64,000 bases of DNA from a virus, in the IMG/VR virus record IMGVR_UViG_3300028800_000001, positions 62,001 to 126,000 of that record; one strand, written 5' to 3'. Shown one piece after another: positions 1 to 7,918 of the stretch. The notes beneath the pieces were generated by a model, which did no database searches, was not told where the DNA came from, and saw only the letters and a program-made list of their open reading frames with translations. Made by a program: the position numbers and the translations under genes. Each line of letters begins with the position of its first letter. Within the stretch, counting starts at the first letter, position 1.

Positions 1-99
1 ACGAAGGATCGCACGCATTTGTAAAAGATAGGGCGGTATAACGCGGCATGCAGTGATAGTTACCTCAAGGTCTGTGACCTGTTCTGCGCGACTCTTCAT
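1..99 (-). CDS. Hypothetical protein, N-terminal fragment (runs off window)
   Basis: An open frame starts at ATG 99, overlapping the stop of the next gene upstream in an ATGA arrangement, and stays open to the window edge. The 33 visible residues begin MKSRAEQVTDLEV and show no recognisable motif. Support is the coupling overlap, the same arrangement as many gene pairs here. It would be the most distal visible gene of the operon started near 7.9 kb. Confidence 0.5.
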   Translation of the reverse strand, partial: MKSRAEQVTDLEVTITACRVIPPYLLQMRAILR

Positions 100-566
100 C
101 TGTTACTCAGCGTGTAAAGTTTGTGAAAAAGCGCACCCTGTGCAAAGCCCATGAGATACTGCAACTCTTTGCGTGTGAGCCGCGCCGTTGGCTGATAAGG
201 AATATCCCATGCACCAAAAAGTTTCATTGCGGCTGCGAAAAAACACTCTGCCTGTTCTTGTTTACAATGAAACGCCAGCATATCGTAAGGAGCCAGATCG
301 CGCATTACTGTTGCTTTGCGCCGCTCTTCTGCCCCTGTTGTAATGGCGCACTCAATAAGTTCTTCTGCTTGCAACAAGGTTAGCTTGTTGTACTCAGGAA
401 AACTAAGATGCGCGTGTCCCTTGACGCTTGCGCGTGGCAAGAAGAAACTGAGCGCTGCATGTCCCTCGTTTAAACAATACTCTTGCCAACGCCAGTGAAG
501 TTGTCTATCTCCAGTGCCACGAAAGATGGCGTAGCCTCGCTGTATTGATGCCTCAAGCGGTTCCAT
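96..566 (-). CDS. Hypothetical protein, 156 aa
   Basis: Family not recognised. The protein is soluble-looking and mixed alpha/beta, with a Trp/Arg-rich N-terminal stretch (RQLHWRWQEYC) and a helical C-terminus. ATG 566 is used although its upstream sequence (AGAAAGTAG) is only a weak ribosome site. It is separated by about 180 bases from the upstream gene, a rare gap in this window. Confidence 0.7.
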   Translation of the reverse strand: MEPLEASIQRGYAIFRGTGDRQLHWRWQEYCLNEGHAALSFFLPRASVKGHAHLSFPEYNKLTLLQAEELIECAITTGAEERRKATVMRDLAPYDMLAFHCKQEQAECFFAAAMKLFGAWDIPYQPTARLTRKELQYLMGFAQGALFHKLYTLSNR

Positions 567-595
567 TTTTCTACTTTCTATGCTATACTTTAAAT

Positions 596-793
596 ATGAA
601 AAGAAAAGATGCCCTGGTAAGTCGCCTGGAGGCCAACCCTAAAATGGATTGGGCACTCCGAGCATATATATTACACAATCAAGGATATACCAACAGGGGA
701 GGCAATTGGCATCCAGGCCCAGGCGCTCCCAGTTGGACGCCAAAGCCAACTAAGCCTCATCATAAGCAGAATACATCGCACGCAGACGCGTAA
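596..793 (+). CDS. Possible small plus-strand gene, 65 aa, Pro/His-rich C-terminus
   Basis: This frame fills the gap between two minus-strand genes and overlaps the 3' end of the one ending at 750 by 44 bases. A TATACT hexamer at 584-589 lies six bases before ATG 596, so the mRNA could be leaderless; the -35 region (TTCCAT) is poor. The protein is basic at the N-terminus and ends in a PGPGAPSWTPKPTKPHH-type tail. It may be spurious. Confidence 0.3.
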   Translation: MKRKDALVSRLEANPKMDWALRAYILHNQGYTNRGGNWHPGPGAPSWTPKPTKPHHKQNTSHADA

Positions 794-1484
794 ACTGCTC
801 TGCCTTTTTCTCTTCTTGCGCTTTGGTCACGGCCTCTAACATATATTCAGCATAATACGGATGCTCCCGATCAAGGTGTCGTACATAGTATCCATAGCCA
901 CCTCTCTCCTCACATATAGCCGTCACGACACCGTAGGTGCCTTCATCATCCACATAGACAATTTGCCCCTCTTGAAACTTCGCAACAGGCTTGAGTATTT
1001 CTTTGGTACGCAGCCTTTTGATGCATTCTTTCCACTCATCGGTCAGCGCCTCCCACAAGATGTCCTCATCAAAGAGTGCCTCCGGCAGGTACAACCCTTT
1101 CTTTGTCTTGCTCTCGTTGGATTGCAGCGAAAACTCTGCATTGCCTTCATAGACGTAGGCCAGTGGATTTGTCCAGACGCCACGTACATTCAAATGCTCT
1201 AAATCCATTTGTGCTAGCCACCATACATGTTGAAATTTCTCATCAAGATAGCGAATACCTTCGGACACCCGCGCTGGAATACTCTCCAGAAATTCCATCT
1301 TGGCATACGCATACTCTAACTCTTTCATCAGCCCTACTGCCTCACCAAGCGCAGGCGACACTTTTCCAAAGGCAAAACAGGCAAGTAATACCTCACCCTT
1401 TGACGCATCATACTTTTCTGCTAGCTGCGTTATCTCGTCAAACGTCTTTTCGTCAGGGACATCAATTTCAATTCTTTTCATCAT
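750..1484 (-). CDS. Hypothetical protein with ribbon-helix-helix-like N-terminus, 244 aa
   Basis: Residues 1-40 read as a short basic beta strand (MKRIEIDVPDE) followed by two helices with an LAEKYDASKGEV turn, the pattern of CopG/Arc ribbon-helix-helix DNA-binding domains. The rest is unrecognised. A similar LAE-(x)-SK helix pair occurs twice in the protein at 2255-2719 of the same operon. The start ATGATG follows GAAGGAAA and overlaps the preceding gene by 17 bases. DNA binding is inference only. Confidence 0.75.
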   Translation of the reverse strand: MMKRIEIDVPDEKTFDEITQLAEKYDASKGEVLLACFAFGKVSPALGEAVGLMKELEYAYAKMEFLESIPARVSEGIRYLDEKFQHVWWLAQMDLEHLNVRGVWTNPLAYVYEGNAEFSLQSNESKTKKGLYLPEALFDEDILWEALTDEWKECIKRLRTKEILKPVAKFQEGQIVYVDDEGTYGVVTAICEERGGYGYYVRHLDREHPYYAEYMLEAVTKAQEEKKAEQFTRLRAMYSAYDEA

Positions 1485-2253
1485 TTTCCTTCAAAAAATT
1501 ATTCCAATGCCAGTAATCAGTAAATTGACCAATGGCTACGGGAAACGGTACGACAAGGTTGAGGGTATAACGATCATGCAGTGGTGAACTATATTCCGGT
1601 AGCGCATACCCATCAAGCGGAGTGAGTATCTTCTGCCAACGCGCCTGCTCTTCGCTGAAGTGCTCGTATTCGGTCACATCGTTGCAGTCTTCAAACTCGT
1701 ATTCAATGGTGGCGCACAGCCATTTCTTGTCCTGCCAGAGCACGCTATAACCCAGGCGAAGAATGCCGTTCTTTATTGTTCTAAAGCCGTTGGCCGCAAT
1801 GAGGCGTTCCTCTTGCTGTGTGAGTGGATACGGTCCGTACGGACCATCTTTTTGATACGAGAGTCCCAGGCGTTCAAACTGAAGCGGTGTCCAGTGTTCA
1901 GTACTCTCACACAGCCCATTGGTGAGGAACCAGAGCGGCCCCTGTTCGGTCACAACAAAGGGATCATGATCCACAAGCAGATAGCCCTGATTTTTTGCTG
2001 CGAGGAGTGCGTTCTCGACCGCCGCTTCCTCTGAAGGCGCATAGTACACGTCCACTGGATCAGCGTCCTCTACCCACGCCTCAAAGCTCTCCGCATCAAT
2101 CTCCGCTTGTAGACGAAGATAGGCTTTGATACCTTCCGCATCTAGCTCGTAGAGTGAAACGCCGTAGGCTTTGCCGTTACCATCGCAACTTCCACAATCG
2201 CATCCACTGCCGTGTCGATCATGATCAAGAAGGCATTCATCTAAGTAGTACAT
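1468..2253 (-). CDS. Hypothetical protein, 261 aa, Cys-rich N-terminus
   Basis: No family recognised. The N-terminus carries a GSGCDCGSCDGNG cluster that could bind metal. ATG 2253 is preferred over an upstream in-frame start because AAGGAAGGG lies just before it and the upstream gene stops two bases away. Confidence 0.75.
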   Translation of the reverse strand: MYYLDECLLDHDRHGSGCDCGSCDGNGKAYGVSLYELDAEGIKAYLRLQAEIDAESFEAWVEDADPVDVYYAPSEEAAVENALLAAKNQGYLLVDHDPFVVTEQGPLWFLTNGLCESTEHWTPLQFERLGLSYQKDGPYGPYPLTQQEERLIAANGFRTIKNGILRLGYSVLWQDKKWLCATIEYEFEDCNDVTEYEHFSEEQARWQKILTPLDGYALPEYSSPLHDRYTLNLVVPFPVAIGQFTDYWHWNNFLKENDEKN

Positions 2254-2254
2254 G

Positions 2255-2719
2255 CTACATCCCTTCCTTAAAATGTTTATCGAGCTCACGGCGAAACGCC
2301 GCATCACTATAGAGAAAAGCGTTTTCCTCGCGTTCTTTTTGCATTGTCTTTAACTCTTCTCGTACAATCTCTAGCGTTGCTGGCTCTGCACCACGCCTGG
2401 AGAGACGCATAAGTGCAACCAGGAAATCTGTCTTGCTACAGGAAAGATGCTCAGCAATGTTAGTAAGTTGTGCAACGCGTTCTTTATCGACCACACTATC
2501 TATGCGGTTTACGATTTCTTCAGTGTCTCGAAAGAGAGTGCGGCTTGCCCCTTCTTCCTGGCGTATTTTTTGTAGTTCTTCTTCGATTTGTTCTACTTCG
2601 GGGTCTTGTATGCCCCGCTCAAACAAACGTCTCGCCACTAAAATGATCGTGGCTTTACTCGTTTCAAAGTATTCAGCAAGCTTCTGAAGATGTTGTTGCT
2701 GTTGTTTATTTAATTCCAT
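2255..2719 (-). CDS. Hypothetical protein with internal two-fold repeat, 154 aa
   Basis: The protein is almost entirely helical and made of two copies of one unit. Copy one (about residues 9-53) contains LAEYFETSKATIILVARRLFERG and copy two (about 82-127) contains IAEHLSCSKTDFLVALMRLSRRG; both are followed by a charged EEL(Q/K) helix. The unit resembles the helix pair at the N-terminus of the protein ending at 750. Tandem helix-turn-helix-like units suggest a nucleic-acid or protein-binding regulator; function unknown. Confidence 0.75.
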   Translation of the reverse strand: MELNKQQQQHLQKLAEYFETSKATIILVARRLFERGIQDPEVEQIEEELQKIRQEEGASRTLFRDTEEIVNRIDSVVDKERVAQLTNIAEHLSCSKTDFLVALMRLSRRGAEPATLEIVREELKTMQKEREENAFLYSDAAFRRELDKHFKEGM

Positions 2720-2723
2720 AGGT

Positions 2724-3140
2724 CTAACTCCACTGCGAAACTAATTCATACTCTAATGCGCTCTTCACGTGAAACCATGCCCTTACTATCCACCCTTCCG
2801 CAGGAGCCGTTGTGCCCCACCAACGACTGCTGTAGAGAATTGCCCCATCACTGCGAGTGTGCCACTCTGGAAGAATGTGATGTGCCTTCAAATGAAGCTC
2901 CCATAAGCGATATCCGCCACACAACGTTCTTGGGGGTATCCAAAGCTCTTTTGGCTTTTCCCCAATTTCCTCCAGGTAGCCGTCCAACTGATACGGGGCA
3001 ATAGAAAAATCTTGCTCGTCAGCGCGCCGCTCAACCAGACTATAAATGTTGCAGCCAAGAGGTGTGCACGCTTTGGCAATACGTACCTGCTCCGCTAGAA
3101 ATGCTCGCTCTTCATCAATAAGCCGCATTACGGTTCTCAC
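2724..3140 (-). CDS. Hypothetical protein, 138 aa
   Basis: No family recognised. The C-terminal half is Trp-rich (SSRWWGTTAPAEGWIVRAWF). The start may be GTG 3140 or ATG 3128, four codons later; neither has a strong ribosome site. It sits ten bases downstream of the paralogous pair at 3151-4316. Confidence 0.7.
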   Translation of the reverse strand: MRTVMRLIDEERAFLAEQVRIAKACTPLGCNIYSLVERRADEQDFSIAPYQLDGYLEEIGEKPKELWIPPRTLCGGYRLWELHLKAHHILPEWHTRSDGAILYSSRWWGTTAPAEGWIVRAWFHVKSALEYELVSQWS

Positions 3141-3150
3141 TGTTCTACCG

Positions 3151-3723
3151 CTAGAACGGTATTTTGCTATAGGTCACTTTTAGGTAGAGATACTTCCCAA
3201 CGTAGCTGGTGAGCTCTTCGATCAAATCGTGTCCACCAACTTTTAATTCTTCGTCCGTCCAGAGATAGCCCGTAATCTCGCTGTAGCGAATGTCAAAATC
3301 CACTTCACCTAAGCCATCCAGGCGTCCAAGAAATGCCTCTTGAAGCTCGTCCTCGTCGGTCACTGACTGATCTGTGATATAGTAGGAAACCGAAAGGTAC
3401 TTCCCGTATTCATCTCTGCCCTCTTGAACAGTCCGAGCAAGTGGCTCGCCGTTCACAAGAAGAATGCCGTCTAGCTCATCGTCATAATGCTCTCCAAGGC
3501 TTAATTTTCCTGTATAGACTTCTGTCGGTCGCTCGAAGAGCTCTTTGAACGAGATTTTCGCTTCGTGCAAGTTTAGTTTTGTGCGATGGCGCAAGGCAAT
3601 CTTGAGCACCTCACCATTACTATGTACCTGCTCTACGCGCCATGACTTTGCAAACTTATTAAAGAGAACAGTTACGGCCTCCTCTACGATTTTCTCTACT
3701 TGGCGTTCGTTGTAATATTCCAT
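3151..3723 (-). CDS. Hypothetical protein, paralogue of its upstream neighbour, 190 aa
   Basis: It aligns end to end with the protein at 3747-4316. Shared blocks include KISFKELF/YAYYDDLF-like, LSVSYYI, RYSEITGYL(W/Y)T and the almost identical C-terminus GGHDLIEELTSYVGKYLY. The pair is a tandem duplication in one operon. No known domain was recognised. Confidence 0.8.
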   Translation of the reverse strand: MEYYNERQVEKIVEEAVTVLFNKFAKSWRVEQVHSNGEVLKIALRHRTKLNLHEAKISFKELFERPTEVYTGKLSLGEHYDDELDGILLVNGEPLARTVQEGRDEYGKYLSVSYYITDQSVTDEDELQEAFLGRLDGLGEVDFDIRYSEITGYLWTDEELKVGGHDLIEELTSYVGKYLYLKVTYSKIPF

Positions 3724-3746
3724 GATAATTCCTATTCTCGATACCG

Positions 3747-4316
3747 TTATGCCGCTATACTACTATAGTGGACTTTGAGGTAAAGATACTTTCCGACATA
3801 ACTGGTGAGCTCACGAATAAGATCATGCCCACCCACTTTCAGTTCTTCAGTGGTATAGAGATAGCCAGTGATTTCGCTATAGCACACGGCGTACTGCACA
3901 TCGCTATCGCCGTCCAGAGCACGCAAGAAGGAATTCTGCAACTTCTCTTCGCTCTCCATGCGTTCATCGCTGATATAATAAGAAACCGAGAGGTATTTCC
4001 CGTAGCGCTCACGATCCCAGCGTACCCGCTGTGCCAAAGGTTCGTCATCAAGCAGCAAGATACCTTCATGCTCTTCAGGCCAGCGCCCTCCAAGAGTGAG
4101 GCGACCATGATAGACAGTGGAAGGGAACAAATCATCGTAATACGCGTAACCATTGTGCCATTTTATCTTTTCGCGGTGCTTAATGGCGACGTTAAAAGAA
4201 TATTCGTCAAACGTGGCTTCCTGTACAAACCAGGGCTTATCCATATCACGCAAAAGATCCTGTGTTACCGCCCCTAAGATTTTGCAGACTTCTTCTTTGG
4301 TATAAAAATTCTTCAT
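3747..4316 (-). CDS. Hypothetical protein, paralogue of its downstream neighbour, 189 aa
   Basis: Second copy of the tandem pair. The conserved features are a central LSVSYYISDE strand, an SEITGYLYTTEELKVGGHDL block and a C-terminal YVGKYLYLKV strand. It starts at ATG 4316, overlapping the upstream stop (ATGA), so translation is probably coupled. Function unknown. Confidence 0.8.
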   Translation of the reverse strand: MKNFYTKEEVCKILGAVTQDLLRDMDKPWFVQEATFDEYSFNVAIKHREKIKWHNGYAYYDDLFPSTVYHGRLTLGGRWPEEHEGILLLDDEPLAQRVRWDRERYGKYLSVSYYISDERMESEEKLQNSFLRALDGDSDVQYAVCYSEITGYLYTTEELKVGGHDLIRELTSYVGKYLYLKVHYSSIAA

Positions 4317-4672
4317 GCTAATTCCTCCTTGATCGGAAAGAGCCGATTATAGTATTGCATGCCCAGCTTCCCGCTCATGCAATCAGCCTGCCATTCCTGG
4401 CGTGTGACGTAGGAAAAGTAATTCAGACTAATTCCTGCGAGACGCACCAGCTTTTCGAGTGTTGGTGCGCTCAGAAGATATTCGCTGGTAACCTCTTTGC
4501 CAAAATGCCCCTGCTTCTCATGGAAGCAATGCAGTTCAAAGCGTGGATGAATACCATGTGGCGGATCATCAAAGATATAAAGATTGCCCAAGACCAGGAC
4601 GCCCCAATCGTAATCGGTCAACATCGCCTCAATTTCTTCTATGCTGTGTTTTTGTCCAACGCGTTCAATCAC
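4313..4672 (-). CDS. Hypothetical protein, 119 aa
   Basis: Small soluble protein with no recognised domain. Both ends overlap neighbours by four bases (ATGA), which supports the chosen start and translational coupling within the operon. Confidence 0.75.
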   Translation of the reverse strand: MIERVGQKHSIEEIEAMLTDYDWGVLVLGNLYIFDDPPHGIHPRFELHCFHEKQGHFGKEVTSEYLLSAPTLEKLVRLAGISLNYFSYVTRQEWQADCMSGKLGMQYYNRLFPIKEELA

Positions 4673-5163
4673 GGCTCGTCTCCAAAGAAGTCTTCACACT
4701 TCAGTACCAAACGATTCAAAAACAGGTAATACTCTTCTGCTGCATCGACCTCTAGCTCAATACCAACGGCACGCCGCAAGAGCTCTATACGCCTTGATCG
4801 ATCATTCTTTGTTTCTTCTAGTTGCGCAGCCGACAAATACTTCTGTATTTCGTCATCAATAATATCGTGGCAAAAGTGCGCGTTTAATTGCCCCTGGCGT
4901 GCTGTCCAGGTCTCTTCAGCCTTTTTACGCTCACTTTTAAGCAACTCTGAAACCTGCCGCATCACCGCGTTTGGCTCACGCAGCCCATTGGTCTCAATAC
5001 CCTCGTCCTCATCAAATTCGGCAAGGATAGTGCCAGTTTCCTCGTTGAAGAGCATGCCCCAATCTGCTCCTTGCTCTTTGAGAAGAAAGTATTGGAACGC
5101 TGCATACTTTTTATTTTCGTGCTTGTATAATATCGTTTTTCCATCAATAACTAGTGTAAACAT
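4669..5163 (-). CDS. Hypothetical protein, 164 aa
   Basis: The N-terminus is beta-like (MFTLVIDGKTILYKHENKK) and the remainder is strongly helical and charged, probably coiled coil around residues 68-130. No family recognised. The stop overlaps the next start (ATGA). Confidence 0.75.
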   Translation of the reverse strand: MFTLVIDGKTILYKHENKKYAAFQYFLLKEQGADWGMLFNEETGTILAEFDEDEGIETNGLREPNAVMRQVSELLKSERKKAEETWTARQGQLNAHFCHDIIDDEIQKYLSAAQLEETKNDRSRRIELLRRAVGIELEVDAAEEYYLFLNRLVLKCEDFFGDEP

Positions 5164-5165
5164 TT

Positions 5166-5414
5166 TTACCTCTGTACTCTCGTTTCTTTAAAAACATGCT
5201 CGTACGCCGCCATCAGCAATCGGTGCGCGGCCTCTTCTGTAAGCGCTCCTGGCATAAACTGCATGCGTTTGCGCACGTCTTCAACAATAAAGATGGCAGG
5301 CATAAATGCTGCTGCCACCAATTCTCGTTCCAAAACAATGCCGCTATCCATCAGATTACGCACCATTATTTGCATGCGCCACTGTGGGTCATAGGCATCA
5401 TGTGTTGCTGGCAT
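5166..5414 (-). CDS. Hypothetical protein, 82 aa
   Basis: Helical protein with a hydrophobic central segment (VAAAFMPAIFIVEDV), too short and interrupted for a clear membrane helix. ATG 5414 is chosen because GGTGGT lies five bases upstream; a GTG start at 5423 overlapping the previous stop is possible. Confidence 0.65.
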   Translation of the reverse strand: MPATHDAYDPQWRMQIMVRNLMDSGIVLERELVAAAFMPAIFIVEDVRKRMQFMPGALTEEAAHRLLMAAYEHVFKETRVQR

Positions 5415-5416
5415 CT

Positions 5417-5875
5417 TTACCACCGTCCTTCCAGGATCATATGCTCACGCGCAGCAAAGCGAAACAGGCGCGTAAGATCAACAACTTCTTCCTGCGTGAT
5501 CCCATCTTCGAGCGTTTGAATACACGTATCGCCAAACCACGCTCGACTACTTTGTTCGTTGTGATCGCGTTCATGTTCAAGAAACCAGGGCAGAGCCGAC
5601 GCAGCAATTTGTACATCAGGCTCATCTCCCCACAAGGGAAGACTCTCGATAAGCGCGGTAAGCTTTCCCGCCATCAATGCAACCTGCTCCTCTGAAATGG
5701 TCTCTTGATAGAGGCTTTGCCCCGTCACATCTTCAATGAATTGATCATAGACTTTCCCACGAAGCCATCCAGGGTCAGTGGCAAGCATGCCACGCGTAAT
5801 ACTACTGGCATTGGGCCATGCAATGACCTTATCCTTTACTGGAGCACGCCTTGCAAAGTAGTTATCAAGCCCCAT
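5417..5875 (-). CDS. Hypothetical protein starting MGLDNYFAR, 152 aa
   Basis: The N-terminus MGLDNYFARRAPVKD resembles that of the MGLDMYL family protein at 21643-22128, suggesting a distant relative of this phage/plasmid family. No catalytic motif is visible. The ATG lies in GAGGAAAGAAATG, a good ribosome site located inside the end of the preceding gene. Confidence 0.75.
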   Translation of the reverse strand: MGLDNYFARRAPVKDKVIAWPNASSITRGMLATDPGWLRGKVYDQFIEDVTGQSLYQETISEEQVALMAGKLTALIESLPLWGDEPDVQIAASALPWFLEHERDHNEQSSRAWFGDTCIQTLEDGITQEEVVDLTRLFRFAAREHMILEGRW

Positions 5876-6068
5876 TTCTTTCCTCCTGTAGTTTCTTTTT
5901 GTTCCACTGGCGCTGCTTACGAATCTGCATCTGGTGCATCACCCGATTTTGAACGCTACTCGTAGCCATCAACTTCGGATAGGCACTTCGGCCATACTTT
6001 TTTGAATAGTTTCTAGGCATACGCTTATCAAATGGATACGTATGCCGCGAATGCGATCCGCCGTTCAA
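5865..6068 (-). CDS. Small basic protein with TTG start, 67 aa
   Basis: Very basic (Arg/Lys/Gln-rich, MQIRKQRQWNKKKLQ), so it may bind nucleic acid. TTG 6068 follows directly on the TAA of the RNA ligase gene, with AGGAGG at ideal spacing inside the ligase 3' end. No family recognised. Confidence 0.6.
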   Translation of the reverse strand: MNGGSHSRHTYPFDKRMPRNYSKKYGRSAYPKLMATSSVQNRVMHQMQIRKQRQWNKKKLQEERNGA

Positions 6069-7076
6069 TTACACCTCCTGGTAATCACTCTTCTCGCCAA
6101 AAAGATAAGTATCACCAACATATTTAAGGACAACACGCCCCACCTTTGGGTCTGTGCGCTCCTGCAACGGTTTGACCACCACGCCCTCACGCATATGAGC
6201 GTTCTGCTCCATCAGCATTGTCTTTCCTTCGCTGTAGGCTTTAACGGTCTCCAGACTATAAGGAATGCGTGCAAGCTCTGGTACCGTCTCAATACCGTTC
6301 AAATGGCACACCGTCAGCAGGCTGTCCCAATCCAGGTAGTGCCCATCAACATAGATGTCAAAGACACGGTATCCTAGTCCTTTGACGCCGTACTGAAGGC
6401 TCTGCACACCAGGGCCATAAATCTCACCGTAAAAGATGACTTGACGATGCAATTCTGCTGCACGCTCAAGATAGGTGCGCACCGGCTCTAGCGAAAGCGG
6501 ATACCAATAGAGATTGCGGCTGTAGTCCGTTGGCTCTTTGCGCCGCATCGCATGCGAGCCTGCCATAAATTGCCCATTGATAATTCCCACGCGACTGTTA
6601 CTGCCGTGCAGCTTTTCAGTAATTACCACTTCTTCGCCAGGATGAAAAATGGTTGGGAAATTGCGCATGTTCTCGATTTCGGTATATTTCGTAAACAATG
6701 GATCATCCACCTCGTAATCAGCGACACCAGCGCGTACCGGTGGAAAGTATTTTTCCGCACCATAGAAGTCAGCGACGTTCTCGCCCACTTCCCACTCTTG
6801 ATCTGGTGGAATGGCAAGACCGAAGGACGGCTCGCCGCGTAGTCGTGCGCAACGAATACGCTGTTTGGATAAGTATTTGGTCACGTTTAACTTCTCAGAA
6901 AGTTCAAACGGTAAAATGGTGTCTATAGGGAAGTACACCACACGATCCCCTACCTGATACTCCCCTTTTCTGACGACAAGCTGCCAACCAAGAACGGTGG
7001 CGAGCTCTAGCGCATCAGCGTTGGTGTGTGGACGCAGTGACTCAATCGTGGCGACCGGAACAAGTAAACTACTCAT
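6069..7076 (-). CDS. RNA ligase, DraRnl (Rnl5-like) type
   Basis: ATP-dependent ligase of the nucleotidyltransferase superfamily that would seal 3'-OH/5'-PO4 breaks in RNA. The 335-residue protein starts with an OB-like domain of about 125 residues, as in Deinococcus radiodurans RNA ligase. It then shows motif I EKLHGSN with the adenylated Lys, motif III FYGEIYGPG, motif IIIa YRVFDIYVDG, motif IV EGVVVKP and motif V VLKYVGDTY. All key lysines are present, so it is probably active. It is the only enzyme recognised in its operon. A T4-type Pnkp and an Rnl1-type ligase are encoded elsewhere in the window. ATG 7076 follows GAAGGAAAATCT. Confidence 0.9.
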   Translation of the reverse strand: MSSLLVPVATIESLRPHTNADALELATVLGWQLVVRKGEYQVGDRVVYFPIDTILPFELSEKLNVTKYLSKQRIRCARLRGEPSFGLAIPPDQEWEVGENVADFYGAEKYFPPVRAGVADYEVDDPLFTKYTEIENMRNFPTIFHPGEEVVITEKLHGSNSRVGIINGQFMAGSHAMRRKEPTDYSRNLYWYPLSLEPVRTYLERAAELHRQVIFYGEIYGPGVQSLQYGVKGLGYRVFDIYVDGHYLDWDSLLTVCHLNGIETVPELARIPYSLETVKAYSEGKTMLMEQNAHMREGVVVKPLQERTDPKVGRVVLKYVGDTYLFGEKSDYQEV

Positions 7077-7091
7077 AGATTTTCCTTCTTT

Positions 7092-7271
7092 CTATTTGAG
7101 GAAACAAAAAATAATGCCAAGAATAAGCAGCAAAGAAAAAAGAACAAGCGCGCAAATATGTGGGATGGCGCGTGTCTTTATCGCAAACGCGGGGTGCCGC
7201 TTCGTCCACCAGACAAGCCAATTTAGAAGCAGCACACTAAGGAAAATGAAGGTTACCCCAAGAGGCGTCAT
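7092..7271 (-). CDS. Small two-helix membrane protein, 59 aa
   Basis: ATG 7271 overlaps the upstream stop (ATGA) and follows GAGGGCGCT. The first membrane helix is about residues 4-22 (LGVTFIFLSVLLLNWLVW), then a basic loop WTKRHPAF, then a second helix near residues 40-57 (LVLFSLLLILGIIFCFL). The basic loop suggests it is cytoplasmic. No family can be assigned. Confidence 0.7.
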   Translation of the reverse strand: MTPLGVTFIFLSVLLLNWLVWWTKRHPAFAIKTRAIPHICALVLFSLLLILGIIFCFLK

Positions 7272-7597
7272 AGCGCCCTCATCAGGGTAACGTCGCCTGC
7301 GTGTGTGAAGCCACCATCAGGAGCCTCGTAGGGCTCTTCTTCCCATCCGCAATGGCTACAATAGGAAGCTCCAACAGAAAGCAGTTTACGCTCAAAACAA
7401 TAGGGGCACTGCTCTTCTTGCAGTTTTACGAGCAATGTTTCTGGCATCGTTTTGAGTTCACCGCAAGACGCGATTGCGTACCAGTTGCGCTGCTCACCGT
7501 TTGGGAGCACCTCTGGCTCCAGCACATTGATGACGTGCGCCAGAATGCGTTCGTTGTAGTTTGACTTTATAGTGACCAGATCGTTGAGATTAAGCAT
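7268..7597 (-). CDS. Zinc-ribbon protein, 109 aa
   Basis: The N-terminal half is beta-rich. The C-terminal half holds a four-cysteine zinc ribbon, CPYC at about residues 64-67 and CSHC at about 80-83. This suggests a nucleic-acid or protein adaptor role, not further defined. It is the second gene after the 7.9 kb promoter and overlaps the first by eight bases. Confidence 0.75.
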   Translation of the reverse strand: MLNLNDLVTIKSNYNERILAHVINVLEPEVLPNGEQRNWYAIASCGELKTMPETLLVKLQEEQCPYCFERKLLSVGASYCSHCGWEEEPYEAPDGGFTHAGDVTLMRAL

Positions 7598-7832
7598 TAT
7601 TTTTCTCCTCTTTCAACGCGTCATATTTTGCCTGTAAATCCTCACCAGGAAATAACACCTCTAACTGTTTGCGCACCCGCGACGCGATACAATTCTCACC
7701 ACACACCACATGCTCGCACACGTCTTCGGTAGACGCTGGACAATAAATGCATTCATTTCCCTCGTAGTCACCCAACACCTGCTCGTGATTGCATACCAAC
7801 GCTAACATTGCTTCTATTGCTATATCGTTCAT
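7590..7832 (-). CDS. Cys-rich hypothetical protein, first gene of the operon, 80 aa
   Basis: Six Cys and several His (CNHEQ, CIYC, CEHVVCGENC) suggest metal binding. The gene follows the promoter at 7865-7918 with an AAGGAG site ahead of ATG 7832. It heads an operon of at least 16 genes running to the left edge. Confidence 0.75.
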   Translation of the reverse strand: MNDIAIEAMLALVCNHEQVLGDYEGNECIYCPASTEDVCEHVVCGENCIASRVRKQLEVLFPGEDLQAKYDALKEEKNNA

Positions 7833-7864
7833 CTTCTTTTCTCCTTGAATTTTCTTACAAGGGA

Positions 7865-7918
7865 AGCATAGCGTAAAATACAGAAAACGTCAAGCGTTTT
7901 TTCTCTGTATTTTCAGAA
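7865..7918 (-). promoter_or_regulatory. Promoter with conserved upstream element (copy 1)
   Basis: On the minus strand: TTCTGAAAATAC, an A-rich block, -35 TTGACG (7893-7888), 17 bp, -10 TATGCT (7870-7865). The upstream element lies inside the end of the HNH gene, and its TTGA supplies that gene's TGA stop. It drives the operon 7832 to 1. Confidence 0.9.

Noticed and set aside
3768-4277. 169-codon plus-strand frame
   Set aside because: Antisense shadow of one member of the paralogous pair at 3151-4316; the conservation between the two paralogues is in the minus-strand frame.
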